Program-made: the position numbers and the translations under genes
In this document: one piece after another, positions 7,555 to 16,357 of the stretch
Layout of the letters: every line of letters begins with the position of its first letter
Numbering within the stretch: the first letter of the stretch is position 1
Assembly (NCBI RefSeq): GCF_001514495.1
Contig: NZ_BCNM01000018.1
Coordinates: 97,759-161,758 of the forward strand
Direction: 5' to 3'
Origin: Paenibacillus pabuli NBRC 13638
GTDB taxonomy: Bacteria > Bacillota > Bacilli > Paenibacillales > Paenibacillaceae
Length of the DNA: 64,000 bases
The notes under the pieces: model-generated
What the model was told of the DNA's origin: nothing
Database searches by the model: none
Seen by the model: the letters and a program-made list of their open reading frames with translations, nothing else

Positions 7555-8013
7555 TTAGAGCTGTTCCATGAGCTCATTTTCCGAGATAACCGTAAATCCC
7601 TCTTGCCGCAGCAAAGCAGACGTAACCCCTTCGCCCACGACTTTGTGGTTAGCAAAATTCCCATCGTAGATCATCTGTGTACCGCAGGAAGGACTGAATT
7701 CTTTGAGCACCACACAGGTGACATCCAGTTTTTGCGCCCATTCAAGTGTCTGATAGGCTCCTTTAATGTACAGATCCGTGACGTCATTGCCACTTTTCTC
7801 AATTACCTTGGCTGTACCTGCCAGCACATCCTTACCCGTACCGCCGATAATTTCAGCTGGCTCCCGCGGGGTGGAAAACCCTCCAAGCAGCTCCGGGCAG
7901 ACCATCTTTGCCTGTTCCTGCTCCACAAGCTCCTGAATCTTTGCATCCAGACTCGCTGTTCCGTTGTAACGGCAGGCTACGCCAGCAAGACATGAACTCA
8001 CCAAATATTTCAT
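7555..8013 (-). CDS. DUF523 domain protein
   Basis: A 152-residue cytoplasmic protein with the complete DUF523 signature: SSCLAGVACRYNG at the N-terminus, CPELLGGFSTPREPAEI and KEFSPSCG. The conserved cysteines suggest metal or cluster binding, but the family's biochemical role is not established. The ATG at 8013 has AAGGAG 8 nt upstream. It follows the anti-sigma gene by 60 bp on the same strand and may be transcribed with it. Confidence 0.9.
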   Translation of the reverse strand: MKYLVSSCLAGVACRYNGTASLDAKIQELVEQEQAKMVCPELLGGFSTPREPAEIIGGTGKDVLAGTAKVIEKSGNDVTDLYIKGAYQTLEWAQKLDVTCVVLKEFSPSCGTQMIYDGNFANHKVVGEGVTSALLRQEGFTVISENELMEQL

Positions 8014-8073
8014 CGTTATGCTCCTTATGCTCCAATCATCTATTAAATTGATTGTACCATATGAAACCAAATC

Positions 8074-9330
8074 TTAGAGGTTTGCATCCCTTGTGATCAT
8101 CGTAATACGAGCATCCTCGTTATATCGAATCTGAAAAACATCCCTTGTCGATTCCAGTTCAAATGTAACGATTCCCGGTGCTTCGGTATTTCGATGAAGT
8201 TTATATGCTTGAAGATCAACTTTGAATATTTTTTTAATTAAAGGCTCTACCTTTTTCCTGAGGGTCGATTCCTTAACTTGAAGAAGCTTCTCATGATAAG
8301 CCTCCACTTCTTCCCAGGTAGTATAGTCTTTTTGATAAGAATTCGCATCTATAACGGCATAATTAATACCCAAAGTACCTTCAGTCGTCTGAACAAAATA
8401 GTGATTTTCAAAGCTAAAAGTAATCAAATCTCTACCATTCTCATCATCTTTTGTCCGGTGTATGCTAATCAGATCAAGATCAGCGTTGCCAGTAAACGCC
8501 TCAATGGAATCTTCTGCATACGCCAAAGCTGTTTGAGAAACTTGTTTAGGATCGAGATCACCGGAAACAGAGATCGCTTTATCCTGCACCCAAATAATCT
8601 CTCCATAGCTTTTTTCATTCTCTAACATTAGAGTAGTATACGATTTCGGTTCCAATTCGCCCTGCTTCATACTCACATATCGCTTGGCTGATACTGGTTT
8701 GAGCGCAGGGTCCCCACCAATACCCTGTAGCAGTGACGATACTTGACGCAAATAACGATGCTCCAGCTCACTAGCTGACATCTCCCGTCTCATCTGTACC
8801 TCACGTAGATTGCCTGTTGCCGCATCAAGCCAGATCAACGCATATTCTTCATCGCCTTCTTTTCCAGCCTCGACATACACTCTACCAGAGACAGGCAGGT
8901 CCTGCACTTTGGTTATGAGTAATTGTTTGCCAAGATAGTCTCGCATCGTGACAGCTACATTCTTTTTCATCTTGTCTGTGAGCAGGCTCATGCCGGCATC
9001 ATCCGTATATTGTAGCGCTGCTGTGGGATATACTTTTCCGATTACAGGCTCCACAATCTGGCCGTTCCAGAGAATGACCGCCGTTGCCACGGCTGCAATC
9101 GTCGTGTACGCCATAACGGCTCTGCGGGAGCGAAAACGGCGTCTGTGTTGATTGGGTAGTTTTTTTTGCTCGGCAGACTTAACCCCAGTATCACTCATTT
9201 TCTGTGCAGATCCCGATTTGAGCCAGGCTACCTGGCGAAGTACGTTCTGTTTATGCTCCTCGGTAAAAGGAGACGCCGCAAACGGCTCCTGTCTGACTAC
9301 TTTTTCCCATTCGTCATCCTTATGTTTCAT
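8074..9330 (-). CDS. Putative membrane anti-sigma factor
   Basis: About 418 residues: a charged cytoplasmic N-terminus with a Lys/Arg-rich stretch, one transmembrane helix (about residues 74-92, VMAYTTIAAVATAVIL), and a large extracytoplasmic domain (YcdB/PepSY-like character, low certainty). It begins at ATG 9330, overlapping the sigma factor's TGA as ATGA, with GGAGGAG upstream, so translation is coupled. Position and topology fit an anti-sigma factor holding the adjacent ECF sigma at the membrane. No classical zinc anti-sigma motif was seen. Confidence 0.75.
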   Translation of the reverse strand: MKHKDDEWEKVVRQEPFAASPFTEEHKQNVLRQVAWLKSGSAQKMSDTGVKSAEQKKLPNQHRRRFRSRRAVMAYTTIAAVATAVILWNGQIVEPVIGKVYPTAALQYTDDAGMSLLTDKMKKNVAVTMRDYLGKQLLITKVQDLPVSGRVYVEAGKEGDEEYALIWLDAATGNLREVQMRREMSASELEHRYLRQVSSLLQGIGGDPALKPVSAKRYVSMKQGELEPKSYTTLMLENEKSYGEIIWVQDKAISVSGDLDPKQVSQTALAYAEDSIEAFTGNADLDLISIHRTKDDENGRDLITFSFENHYFVQTTEGTLGINYAVIDANSYQKDYTTWEEVEAYHEKLLQVKESTLRKKVEPLIKKIFKVDLQAYKLHRNTEAPGIVTFELESTRDVFQIRYNEDARITMITRDANL

Positions 9331-9905
9331 TCGCTCCGCTCCTCCCACTGTTTCCTTACTTTGGCCTTCGCCCTGGACAGTCGCGATTTGACCGTTCCCG
9401 CGCTGATGCCCAGCATTTCAGCAATTTCACTCGTCGTAAGCTCATACTTCAGATGCAGCAAAAGCAATTCCCGGAATTTGTCCGGCAGAGCCATGATAAT
9501 GTCCCAGATTTCGTGAACGTGCTCCCTGCTGATCGCCTCGGCTTCGGCAGAGGGGTGAACCAATTTTTCAGGCTTCATCTCACCCAAGCTCGTATTAACC
9601 TGTTCCGTGTGGATTGGCAGTGTCTCTCCCCATAAACTGCTGCGAAAAAATCTGGACTTCCGGTATGTAAATGTCGTGTTCCTAGTAATGGTCAGCAGCC
9701 ATGTCTTCAATGAGCATTCTCCTCGAAAATGGGCGATCCCGGAATACGCCCGGATAAACACCTCTTGTGACAACTCATCCGCCTGCTCGTTACTTTTGGT
9801 CAGAAAGTACGCGTAGTTCCAAACATCGTTCCCGTACTCATCCATCATGCTGCTAAGTGTGTAATTGTCGATCGTCTGAGCGTGTTCCAGATATTGATAG
9901 TCCAA
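9327..9905 (-). CDS. ECF-type RNA polymerase sigma factor
   Basis: A 192-residue sigma-70-family protein with only regions 2 and 4: ELSQEVFIRAYSGIAHFRG plus SLKTWLLTITRNTT (region 2) and LPDKFRELLLLHLKYELTTSEIAEMLGISAGTVKSRLSRAK split across region 4. It starts at TTG 9905 with GAGGTGA 7 nt upstream. The next in-frame ATG would remove the start of region 2. It overlaps the anti-sigma gene by 4 nt. A GGAACC-N17-GTC element upstream looks like an ECF promoter and suggests autoregulation. The stress signal is unknown. Confidence 0.93.
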   Translation of the reverse strand: MDYQYLEHAQTIDNYTLSSMMDEYGNDVWNYAYFLTKSNEQADELSQEVFIRAYSGIAHFRGECSLKTWLLTITRNTTFTYRKSRFFRSSLWGETLPIHTEQVNTSLGEMKPEKLVHPSAEAEAISREHVHEIWDIIMALPDKFRELLLLHLKYELTTSEIAEMLGISAGTVKSRLSRAKAKVRKQWEERSE

Positions 9906-9925
9906 CTGATGTTCACCTCACTTAA

Positions 9926-9954
9926 TAAGACTGCATCCAATCGGGTTTGGTTCC
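9926..9954 (-). promoter_or_regulatory. ECF-type promoter of the sigma/anti-sigma operon
   Basis: On the minus strand, GGAACC (9954-9949) is followed by 17 bp and GTCTTA (9931-9926). GGAAC -35 elements with a short GTC/TC -10 are typical of ECF sigma factors. The start would fall next to the ribosome site, giving a very short leader. The -35 also sits in a GTTTGG-TTC-CCAAAC inverted repeat (9945-9959). Confidence 0.55.
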
Positions 9955-9990
9955 CAAACGGTATATTTCTTCTCCCTATCCTGCAAAATA

Positions 9991-10034
9991 AATAAACCAG
10001 CAAGATCCACATGTGCGGAATGCGCTGGTCTATT
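9991..10034 (-). terminator. Terminator of the methyltransferase gene
   Basis: AATAAACCAGC pairs with GCTGGTCTATT (one mismatch) around a 22-nt loop, followed on the minus strand by TTATTTTGC, about 45 bp past the stop at 10080. Confidence 0.6.
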
Positions 10035-10079
10035 TATGACAAAGCTATATCTCTTCTTTCTTCCTAATCTCGCAGCCAG

Positions 10080-10814
10080 TTATGCCTTAACCGCAGCCAT
10101 CATGAGAAACATCGGTCGACGGCTCTCGTCTCGCATACCGGGAACCTGTTCCATCATCTCTGGGGATGGCTTGGACTCCGCTACCTGTTGAATGACAAAC
10201 CCGGCCTGAATCAATTCATTCAGATGAGTCGCCAGGGTCCTGTGATATTTAACCACATCCTGATTTAGAAAATTCGCTATCCGCTGCCCTTCTTCTTGAT
10301 AATGATCCACGGGCCAGTGCATGATCTCGCCCTGAGGTCCATAATGCCAATCCTGCTCCGCCCGCGCCGTGAAGATCGGATGTTCCGCAGACAGGACAAA
10401 CGTACCTCCTTGAACAAGACATGCATTGATCTTGGCATATACCTGATCCAGACGCTCGATATAATGCAAGGCCAGTGAACTGATAACCACATCGAATTGT
10501 CCGGGTGCAAAATCAATATCCTCCATCGCCAGACGCTGATACTCGATATAAGGGTCATCCGTCATCTCGCGTGCACGTTGCAACATATTTGCAGACAAAT
10601 CCACGCCAACCACAGAACGTGCACCTTGCTCACGTGCATATCGACAATGCCAGCCAAAGCCGCACCCAAGGTCCAGTACGCTCTTGCCCTTCAAGTCCGG
10701 CAGCATCGTTTTCAATTCATGCCACTCGCCAGCAGCCTCCAATCCGTGTGTCGATCGGGCCATCTGACTGTAATTGCCGAAAAATTCGTCTTCATCGTAT
10801 TTATTTTGCTTCAT
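10080..10814 (-). CDS. Class I SAM-dependent methyltransferase
   Basis: A 244-residue Rossmann-fold enzyme. Motif I is SVLDLGCGFGWHCRYA (about residues 45-60), followed by GVDLSANML, QFDVVISSLALHYI and EHPIFTA, the Methyltransf_11-type pattern. It transfers methyl from S-adenosylmethionine to an unidentified, probably small-molecule acceptor. The ATG at 10814 has GGGGGG 6 nt upstream. It appears monocistronic between two terminators. Confidence 0.88.
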   Translation of the reverse strand: MKQNKYDEDEFFGNYSQMARSTHGLEAAGEWHELKTMLPDLKGKSVLDLGCGFGWHCRYAREQGARSVVGVDLSANMLQRAREMTDDPYIEYQRLAMEDIDFAPGQFDVVISSLALHYIERLDQVYAKINACLVQGGTFVLSAEHPIFTARAEQDWHYGPQGEIMHWPVDHYQEEGQRIANFLNQDVVKYHRTLATHLNELIQAGFVIQQVAESKPSPEMMEQVPGMRDESRRPMFLMMAAVKA

Positions 10815-10882
10815 AGCGATCCCCCCGTGTCATCCAAGATAATCCATTCATTAACTCTATCATATAAACGTATTAACAAGCC

Positions 10883-10920
10883 AAAGACCCGCCTGATCCG
10901 CAAGGATCAGGCAGGTCTTT
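10883..10920 (-). terminator. Terminator at the 3' end of the glycan locus
   Basis: A 17-bp stem (AAAGACCCGCCTGATCC with its near-complement, one G-U pair) and a 4-nt loop, about 60 bp past the stop at 10981. It marks the downstream end of the glycan operon. Confidence 0.8.
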
Positions 10921-10980
10921 TATTCGAGCTTCCGATTGCTTTGAAGACGGCGCAAAGGTCCTTAAGCTCACTTTGACACC

Positions 10981-13017
10981 TTACTTGGACAAGCCGTACG
11001 CTTTTCGGATCAGCGAGAAGTACTCATCCGCCTTCACAACCTGGAATTCTGCTCCAAGAGATTCCGTGATCGCCAGAACATCCGATGGTGTCATGCTCCA
11101 CGCGTTGATGCCAACCGAGATAAACGTTGGAGAGCTGCCATCCCACTCGGACTTGGTAGTATTCAAGATATTTTTACCATCCTGCACGGTTGAGATGCCT
11201 CGCAGAATGGAGACCGGAAGGCTCCCATTCATAATCTGAACATTGGCTTTATCTTCGCCTGCGAGGAACAGGCCTGGAAGTTTATAGTTCTTCTCGTACG
11301 CAGTTGCAATCGAATCACTCAGCGGAACGTCCTTACCAAGTTCACGATTGAGGACAAAAGGGTACGACATGTTCGTCTTTTTCAGATAAGAAAAGGTTTG
11401 TTTCAGATACTCCGGAAATGTGCCTGTTGGCCAGACATTTGGATTGAAGTAACCCACTCCGGATGGGCCTGCAACAAGCTGATCATTTGGTGTTGCGGTT
11501 GAACGGTAATAGTTTAGGATGGCAGGAGCTGCATCATAGAGTAACGGACTAGAAGTCCAGTTGATAGGCACTTTACCCCGAGCGGGATCAGCCCACAGGT
11601 TGCGCATATGATTCTGATCGTATTGCATGTTGTCACCTTCGCCGAAGGTATAGGTTACATAGATTTTGTTCTCTAGCTTGGATTTTACCGGTTTGGGAGC
11701 AGGCTGTTGTTTTACGTTTGTTCCTGAAAATACGGTCATGTTATGGAACCAGTCGGAAGGAACAACATAGACACCATGACGAGATGTGAGTTCTATGCCA
11801 GCAACTTCGCCTTCAAAATCATTGTCGAACCAACCCAGATAAGGAGTCCCTGACTTTACATCAGACAGAATCTTCTCGAACAGCGCCTTTTCCTCTGGCA
11901 CACTGGTAGACAACCAGAACACCATGGCTTTGTTCGCTACGGCATAATCGCGGAGATAGCCATAAGGTTCCTTTTCTTCAGACGAGAGTGGTTGAACATT
12001 GCTCGCAGATACCTTGTATTGGTTCCACATCTCGATCGATACGGTTAGTTGCTTTGTGTCCGCTGCAGGCTTAAATTCGTATACAAAGTAGTTTCCATTA
12101 TCTGCGAAGCGGTGATCGCTTCCAGGCAAAAATTTGGAGTTATGTCGGTCATAGAGAAACGCTTCTTCCTCAGAAGAACCCGTTTTGAAATCCGCAATAA
12201 TCTGTCCATCTGCTTTCACCGTCACTTGATGAACGGCAGGCCCCCAGCCATCCTGAGGAAAGGCATCATTAAAGCGAAGGTAGACCGCTTCTTTTCCCAA
12301 ATAGGATGACAAGTCATAGTCATAGGTCTTCCTGTTGCTTGCATCACGAATCTGTTCCTTCTCGACTCCAACCGTTTGGAATGAATCAAAATTCCCGGAC
12401 GGAATCGGGATGGAGGTGTCTGGACTCAATCCGACCAACATTCGTTGAGTGGTCTGGCTCCAGAGATGCTCATACTGCCAGTTGTATGCATCCATACGAT
12501 TCTTGAACTTGCCCTGCAAGTCTTCGATTACCGACAGGTGGTACGGTGCAGCAGTCAATTGTTGAGCCAGTTCAGGACTGGCAACAACAGCATTTTTGAG
12601 CCCGGCAAGTGTCGTTGCCACGTTAATGGAGTCCGGCAACTGCGGATCGTATACGATAATGCCTTTGATCTCTTTCGCATATTTCTTGAGAACGTCCATT
12701 ACGTTGTCATGCTGCTTATAAGGGACGTTCAAGTCCTGCAGCCAAGGGTCTACTTTATTCTGTTGAATGTAAATTCGTGGTTTTTCCCGATTGATAACTC
12801 CTTCAAGCGTCGTCAAAAGCAATTTGATATCGCCAGATTCCTCATATACATTCGCCACATCCAAACGTTCTACTTTATTGAACGTTGGAAGCGCTTGATT
12901 TTGGGGCCATTTCAAAGAGTTTGTATGTTTCAACTCATCTGTGGCAGCAAATGCGCTAGCCGATAACACGGTTGTACAGACCAGGGCAACACACAAAACA
13001 GTTAATTTACGAATCAT
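10981..13017 (-). CDS. Secreted GxGYxYP-family putative glycoside hydrolase
   Basis: About 678 residues with a Sec signal peptide (MIRKLTVLCVALVCTTVLSA...AFA). N-terminal GxGYxYP domains include LLTTLEGVINREKPRIYIQ. A beta-rich insert (about residues 195-330) looks like a carbohydrate-binding jelly roll. The C-terminal domain has YTFGEGDNMQYDQNHMR and GPSGVGYFNP, a variant of the family's name motif. The family is only predicted to act on glycans. The ATG at 13017 is chosen because AAGGAG lies 10 nt upstream; an ATG 9 nt earlier is too close to it. It is the last gene of the locus and the only enzyme with a clear export signal. Confidence 0.85.
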   Translation of the reverse strand: MIRKLTVLCVALVCTTVLSASAFAATDELKHTNSLKWPQNQALPTFNKVERLDVANVYEESGDIKLLLTTLEGVINREKPRIYIQQNKVDPWLQDLNVPYKQHDNVMDVLKKYAKEIKGIIVYDPQLPDSINVATTLAGLKNAVVASPELAQQLTAAPYHLSVIEDLQGKFKNRMDAYNWQYEHLWSQTTQRMLVGLSPDTSIPIPSGNFDSFQTVGVEKEQIRDASNRKTYDYDLSSYLGKEAVYLRFNDAFPQDGWGPAVHQVTVKADGQIIADFKTGSSEEEAFLYDRHNSKFLPGSDHRFADNGNYFVYEFKPAADTKQLTVSIEMWNQYKVSASNVQPLSSEEKEPYGYLRDYAVANKAMVFWLSTSVPEEKALFEKILSDVKSGTPYLGWFDNDFEGEVAGIELTSRHGVYVVPSDWFHNMTVFSGTNVKQQPAPKPVKSKLENKIYVTYTFGEGDNMQYDQNHMRNLWADPARGKVPINWTSSPLLYDAAPAILNYYRSTATPNDQLVAGPSGVGYFNPNVWPTGTFPEYLKQTFSYLKKTNMSYPFVLNRELGKDVPLSDSIATAYEKNYKLPGLFLAGEDKANVQIMNGSLPVSILRGISTVQDGKNILNTTKSEWDGSSPTFISVGINAWSMTPSDVLAITESLGAEFQVVKADEYFSLIRKAYGLSK

Positions 13018-13045
13018 AAAGTTCATATCTCCTTTTAATGTTTTT

Positions 13046-16000
13046 TTATGATTTGTTGTCATGTTGCGTCTGTGATGTTCTTCGCGTTCGTCGGATTAAC
13101 CTCACCTGTCCATTAATTCCTGATGTCAGCGCTGACTTTCCATACAAATTCTCCAGTGTATTTGCGGCATGTAAGTTCATTTCATTCAATCCTTCTTGAA
13201 TATATGGCGTTATGTCCCATTGGTAAGGCGGCCATAAACGAATACCTGCTTCAATATCATTCACATATAGGCTTGCTGTCTCCCTTATATCTTCGGCTAC
13301 CAGCCATAGCTCCTCATTTGCAGCTAAGTTTACGTTAGACAAATCCACCTGCTGCGAGTAGACACCCGTACCTGAATAATAAGGATAGCCAGCAGCATTC
13401 CAACATCCACCCCATTGTTCCACATCGGTATTTAACGTCGTATCGTTTTCTATCGCGAACGGACCAATCAGAAATGCTGGGAATGAAATAGCGGGCATCG
13501 GCTCCAATAACGAAACCGTCAGAATTTCCAGCTCATTCTCACCGACCAATAAATGCGGAGTGATATCTACACTGTCATAATCACCATCCTGCCACGAAGA
13601 GCGTCTTAACGCTTCCTGACGTACCCCATTGACGAATATTTCAAGATTACGCCTACGCTGCAAAAATCCGATATGGGATGGAATTATCTGATCTACATCA
13701 TCCAGAAGCAATTCCATCCTGCCCCATGATTCTTCTCCCGCCTTACCGGAACGATCCGAACCACGCCGGGATTGAAGCCGTTCAATCAATTTTGGCGTCA
13801 TGACAAACGTCGTGCGATACGTATTTACTTGCCCGGGCATGGTCGCGTTCATCCTGGAATGTCGGTCATTCAACGTGACATGCCATTGATCTAGCTGAAG
13901 AACGTTGGGGCCTGCTGTCCTGAACCGCCACCGCTCATCCAGAATGACCTCTACCACATTCGTGGAAAAAGATTTATCTCCCATGCACGCTTGCTCTGTA
14001 TACTCCGCTTGATCCGTACGTTCTTGCGGAAAAGAGGAGCTCTCTTGGGGGCTTACCGACAGCACACGCAGCTCTCCGGGTACGAATGAAAGGAACGATT
14101 CAGCGTCAATGCTGCATACTCTTCCACTCTCCAACTCCCACTCTTCCAAGCCACCTTTCTTTTCATCGCAAATGAGCTTAATGGTCACGGAGTGCTCCGA
14201 CCAATTCATCAGCCATACATACACCAGATTTCCAATTCTGCGTTCGACGCTAATTAAATCGTCAGACTGACCTTCAATCCAATCCCATCGTATTACCGGT
14301 GGTTCTCTGATCAACTCCCCTAATTGAATACAAAACGCTTCGAGTTGGTCCAGACGCTGACTCTGACCGCCTTGATGAACAGCCTCATCCATGGAGTAAA
14401 ACAGACTGTGCCCCTTGCCAACAGCAACTAATTTTCCGTGCTGAGGATCGGAACCAAACAGCTCCTGGATATCCTTCAGCAGCGCTGGGTCTTGCCGCAA
14501 GGATTCACTATGCCGCGGAATTGTACCTATCGCAATTAACGTTCCGCCCTGCTTAACAAAGGATACAAGCCTGGTTGCGATGTCCCTTGACATCACCTCG
14601 ATCTCCGGCATAATGACCATCGAATAGCCATGACCATCTCCATCAAATTGCAGACCCTCTCCTTCAACAAGGAGCGCATCGCGAAGCTGGCATTCATCCA
14701 CGTAGTCGTAGTCGATAGATGATCGCAGCAAGCGATCTGACAAAAGAGAGAACAGCACATCTGATGAAGGATGCATATCCGCTTCGCCTGATGTGAACAT
14801 GTTTTCATATACCGTATGGATAGGCGATAACAGCAGAACTTCCGGCGTTCGTTTTCCTTTTGCTCCAAGCAAACTCAATCGCCCTATATAATCGGCAAAA
14901 GCACGATAATGCAGCCAATGGGGTGCATGTTTGAATTCAGTCGGTGGAAAGTCGGTCTTCCGATACCCGGCAAACGAATAATAGAATGCATGCGGAATAA
15001 ACAGATTAACTCCCAAAAAGGCCATAAAATTGGCATCAAGTCGCCGCTGGCGCATGGAATAACCGTGACCACTTGCACCAAAGGCTTCACAGATCACTCG
15101 TTCCTTCCTGTTCAGCTGCGCGACAGAAGCCGCCGTCTTGACGGACACAATGCGATGCGGATTTGCCTTTGACCCGATGCCGGGAGTGAGATAATCCACG
15201 CCTGCATAGTGGAATTGCTGCAATACCCGGGTCTGATTGCCTTGAGATCGAGCCTGCCCCCAGACAGGCTCCTCCAGCGTATGACCGATATAGAGCAGAC
15301 CGGATTGTTCACACCATGAACGAATCCCGGCATGATATCCCTCCACATACCAACGGGTGATCGTATCATAATATTGCTGCCTTGTGGATCGGCTGCCGTC
15401 TGCCACTCGATACAACAATGCACCTAACCGCGGGATTAGATCATACCCATTCTCTTGCTGATATCGTTCGGCCATCCCCTCAGTCCAAGCGAAGACGAGC
15501 CCAGGCAAAGTAGCCTCCACATCATGAACAGCTGTTCGGATTGCCTCCACGCCGAAGAAACCATCATGAATCATAAGCCCCGGCTCGTCTGTAAACACCC
15601 CTTGGATGGTTGAGCCGTAATAGGGCTTTAATGCAAGAAACGGTTCATAAGACATCTGAATGAAAGACTGAACCGCTTTCGGGTTCAATGTATCCAGATA
15701 ATACCCTTGAGCAAAGGTGATTCCTTCGGCAATTTCACAAGACCAGCAGGCGAGCACGATATAAGAATCATCGACATGATTCGGCGTCCACTCCCGCCCC
15801 CAATAATGTGTGATATCTTCCGATTCATCCTGAAGCAGCCACTCTCCGTCGCAATTAATCGCGCGATAGGCCAGAATGGCGATCAGCTCATTGTGATCGC
15901 AGGAGGCAAAGTCCAGCTTCATGCCTTCCTGCGATGTACCTTGCAAATACCGTTTTTCCTCTATTCTCAAATAACGCATGCGATATTCCGGGTGCTCCCG

Positions 16001-16333
16001 TGTCAGTTTTCCACCCAATGTTCCGCTCGGCCAATTCTCCTCATCGTACAGCCAAACAACCATATTTCGTTTCTCGCATTCTGCTGTGCAGAACTCCAGC
16101 ACTTCCATGAATTCCGGCGAAAGATATGGCATTTGCATCCCATGCCGAGCATGCAGAACCACGCCACCCACTCCCGCTTCAAACATGGATTGAATCTGGC
16201 TCTCCAGTTCCGTCTTCTCCAGCTCATGATTCAGAAACCAAAAAGGCTGTGGACGATATGTTTCATCCGGATTCGCAAATTCCTGTTTGAGTTGTATGGA
16301 AGGGTTACAGATTTCTTCTGCGTCTGCCTTCAT
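13046..16333 (-). CDS. GH106-like alpha-L-rhamnosidase
   Basis: About 1095 residues, the usual size for the family. The N-terminal barrel has PQPFWFLNHELEKTELESQI, MFEAGVGGVVLHARHG and the DEENWPSGTLGG stretch characteristic of GH106. The middle part resembles a glutamine-amidotransferase-like domain (GGTLIAIGTIPRHSE). The C-terminal third has jelly-roll modules (RRRNLEIFVNGVRQEAL). GH106 enzymes release terminal alpha-L-rhamnose by inversion. No signal peptide is present, so it acts inside the cell. The ATG at 16333 has AGGTGG 5 nt upstream. It sits 24 bp downstream of the DUF4965 gene. Confidence 0.82.
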   Translation of the reverse strand: MKADAEEICNPSIQLKQEFANPDETYRPQPFWFLNHELEKTELESQIQSMFEAGVGGVVLHARHGMQMPYLSPEFMEVLEFCTAECEKRNMVVWLYDEENWPSGTLGGKLTREHPEYRMRYLRIEEKRYLQGTSQEGMKLDFASCDHNELIAILAYRAINCDGEWLLQDESEDITHYWGREWTPNHVDDSYIVLACWSCEIAEGITFAQGYYLDTLNPKAVQSFIQMSYEPFLALKPYYGSTIQGVFTDEPGLMIHDGFFGVEAIRTAVHDVEATLPGLVFAWTEGMAERYQQENGYDLIPRLGALLYRVADGSRSTRQQYYDTITRWYVEGYHAGIRSWCEQSGLLYIGHTLEEPVWGQARSQGNQTRVLQQFHYAGVDYLTPGIGSKANPHRIVSVKTAASVAQLNRKERVICEAFGASGHGYSMRQRRLDANFMAFLGVNLFIPHAFYYSFAGYRKTDFPPTEFKHAPHWLHYRAFADYIGRLSLLGAKGKRTPEVLLLSPIHTVYENMFTSGEADMHPSSDVLFSLLSDRLLRSSIDYDYVDECQLRDALLVEGEGLQFDGDGHGYSMVIMPEIEVMSRDIATRLVSFVKQGGTLIAIGTIPRHSESLRQDPALLKDIQELFGSDPQHGKLVAVGKGHSLFYSMDEAVHQGGQSQRLDQLEAFCIQLGELIREPPVIRWDWIEGQSDDLISVERRIGNLVYVWLMNWSEHSVTIKLICDEKKGGLEEWELESGRVCSIDAESFLSFVPGELRVLSVSPQESSSFPQERTDQAEYTEQACMGDKSFSTNVVEVILDERWRFRTAGPNVLQLDQWHVTLNDRHSRMNATMPGQVNTYRTTFVMTPKLIERLQSRRGSDRSGKAGEESWGRMELLLDDVDQIIPSHIGFLQRRRNLEIFVNGVRQEALRRSSWQDGDYDSVDITPHLLVGENELEILTVSLLEPMPAISFPAFLIGPFAIENDTTLNTDVEQWGGCWNAAGYPYYSGTGVYSQQVDLSNVNLAANEELWLVAEDIRETASLYVNDIEAGIRLWPPYQWDITPYIQEGLNEMNLHAANTLENLYGKSALTSGINGQVRLIRRTRRTSQTQHDNKS

Positions 16334-16357
16334 ACTCACCACCTGCCTTCACACCCA

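Noticed and set aside
12883..12905. cre-like sequence (GGAAGCGCTTGATT)
   Set aside because: It lies inside the coding region of the GxGYxYP gene and fits the catabolite-repression consensus poorly.
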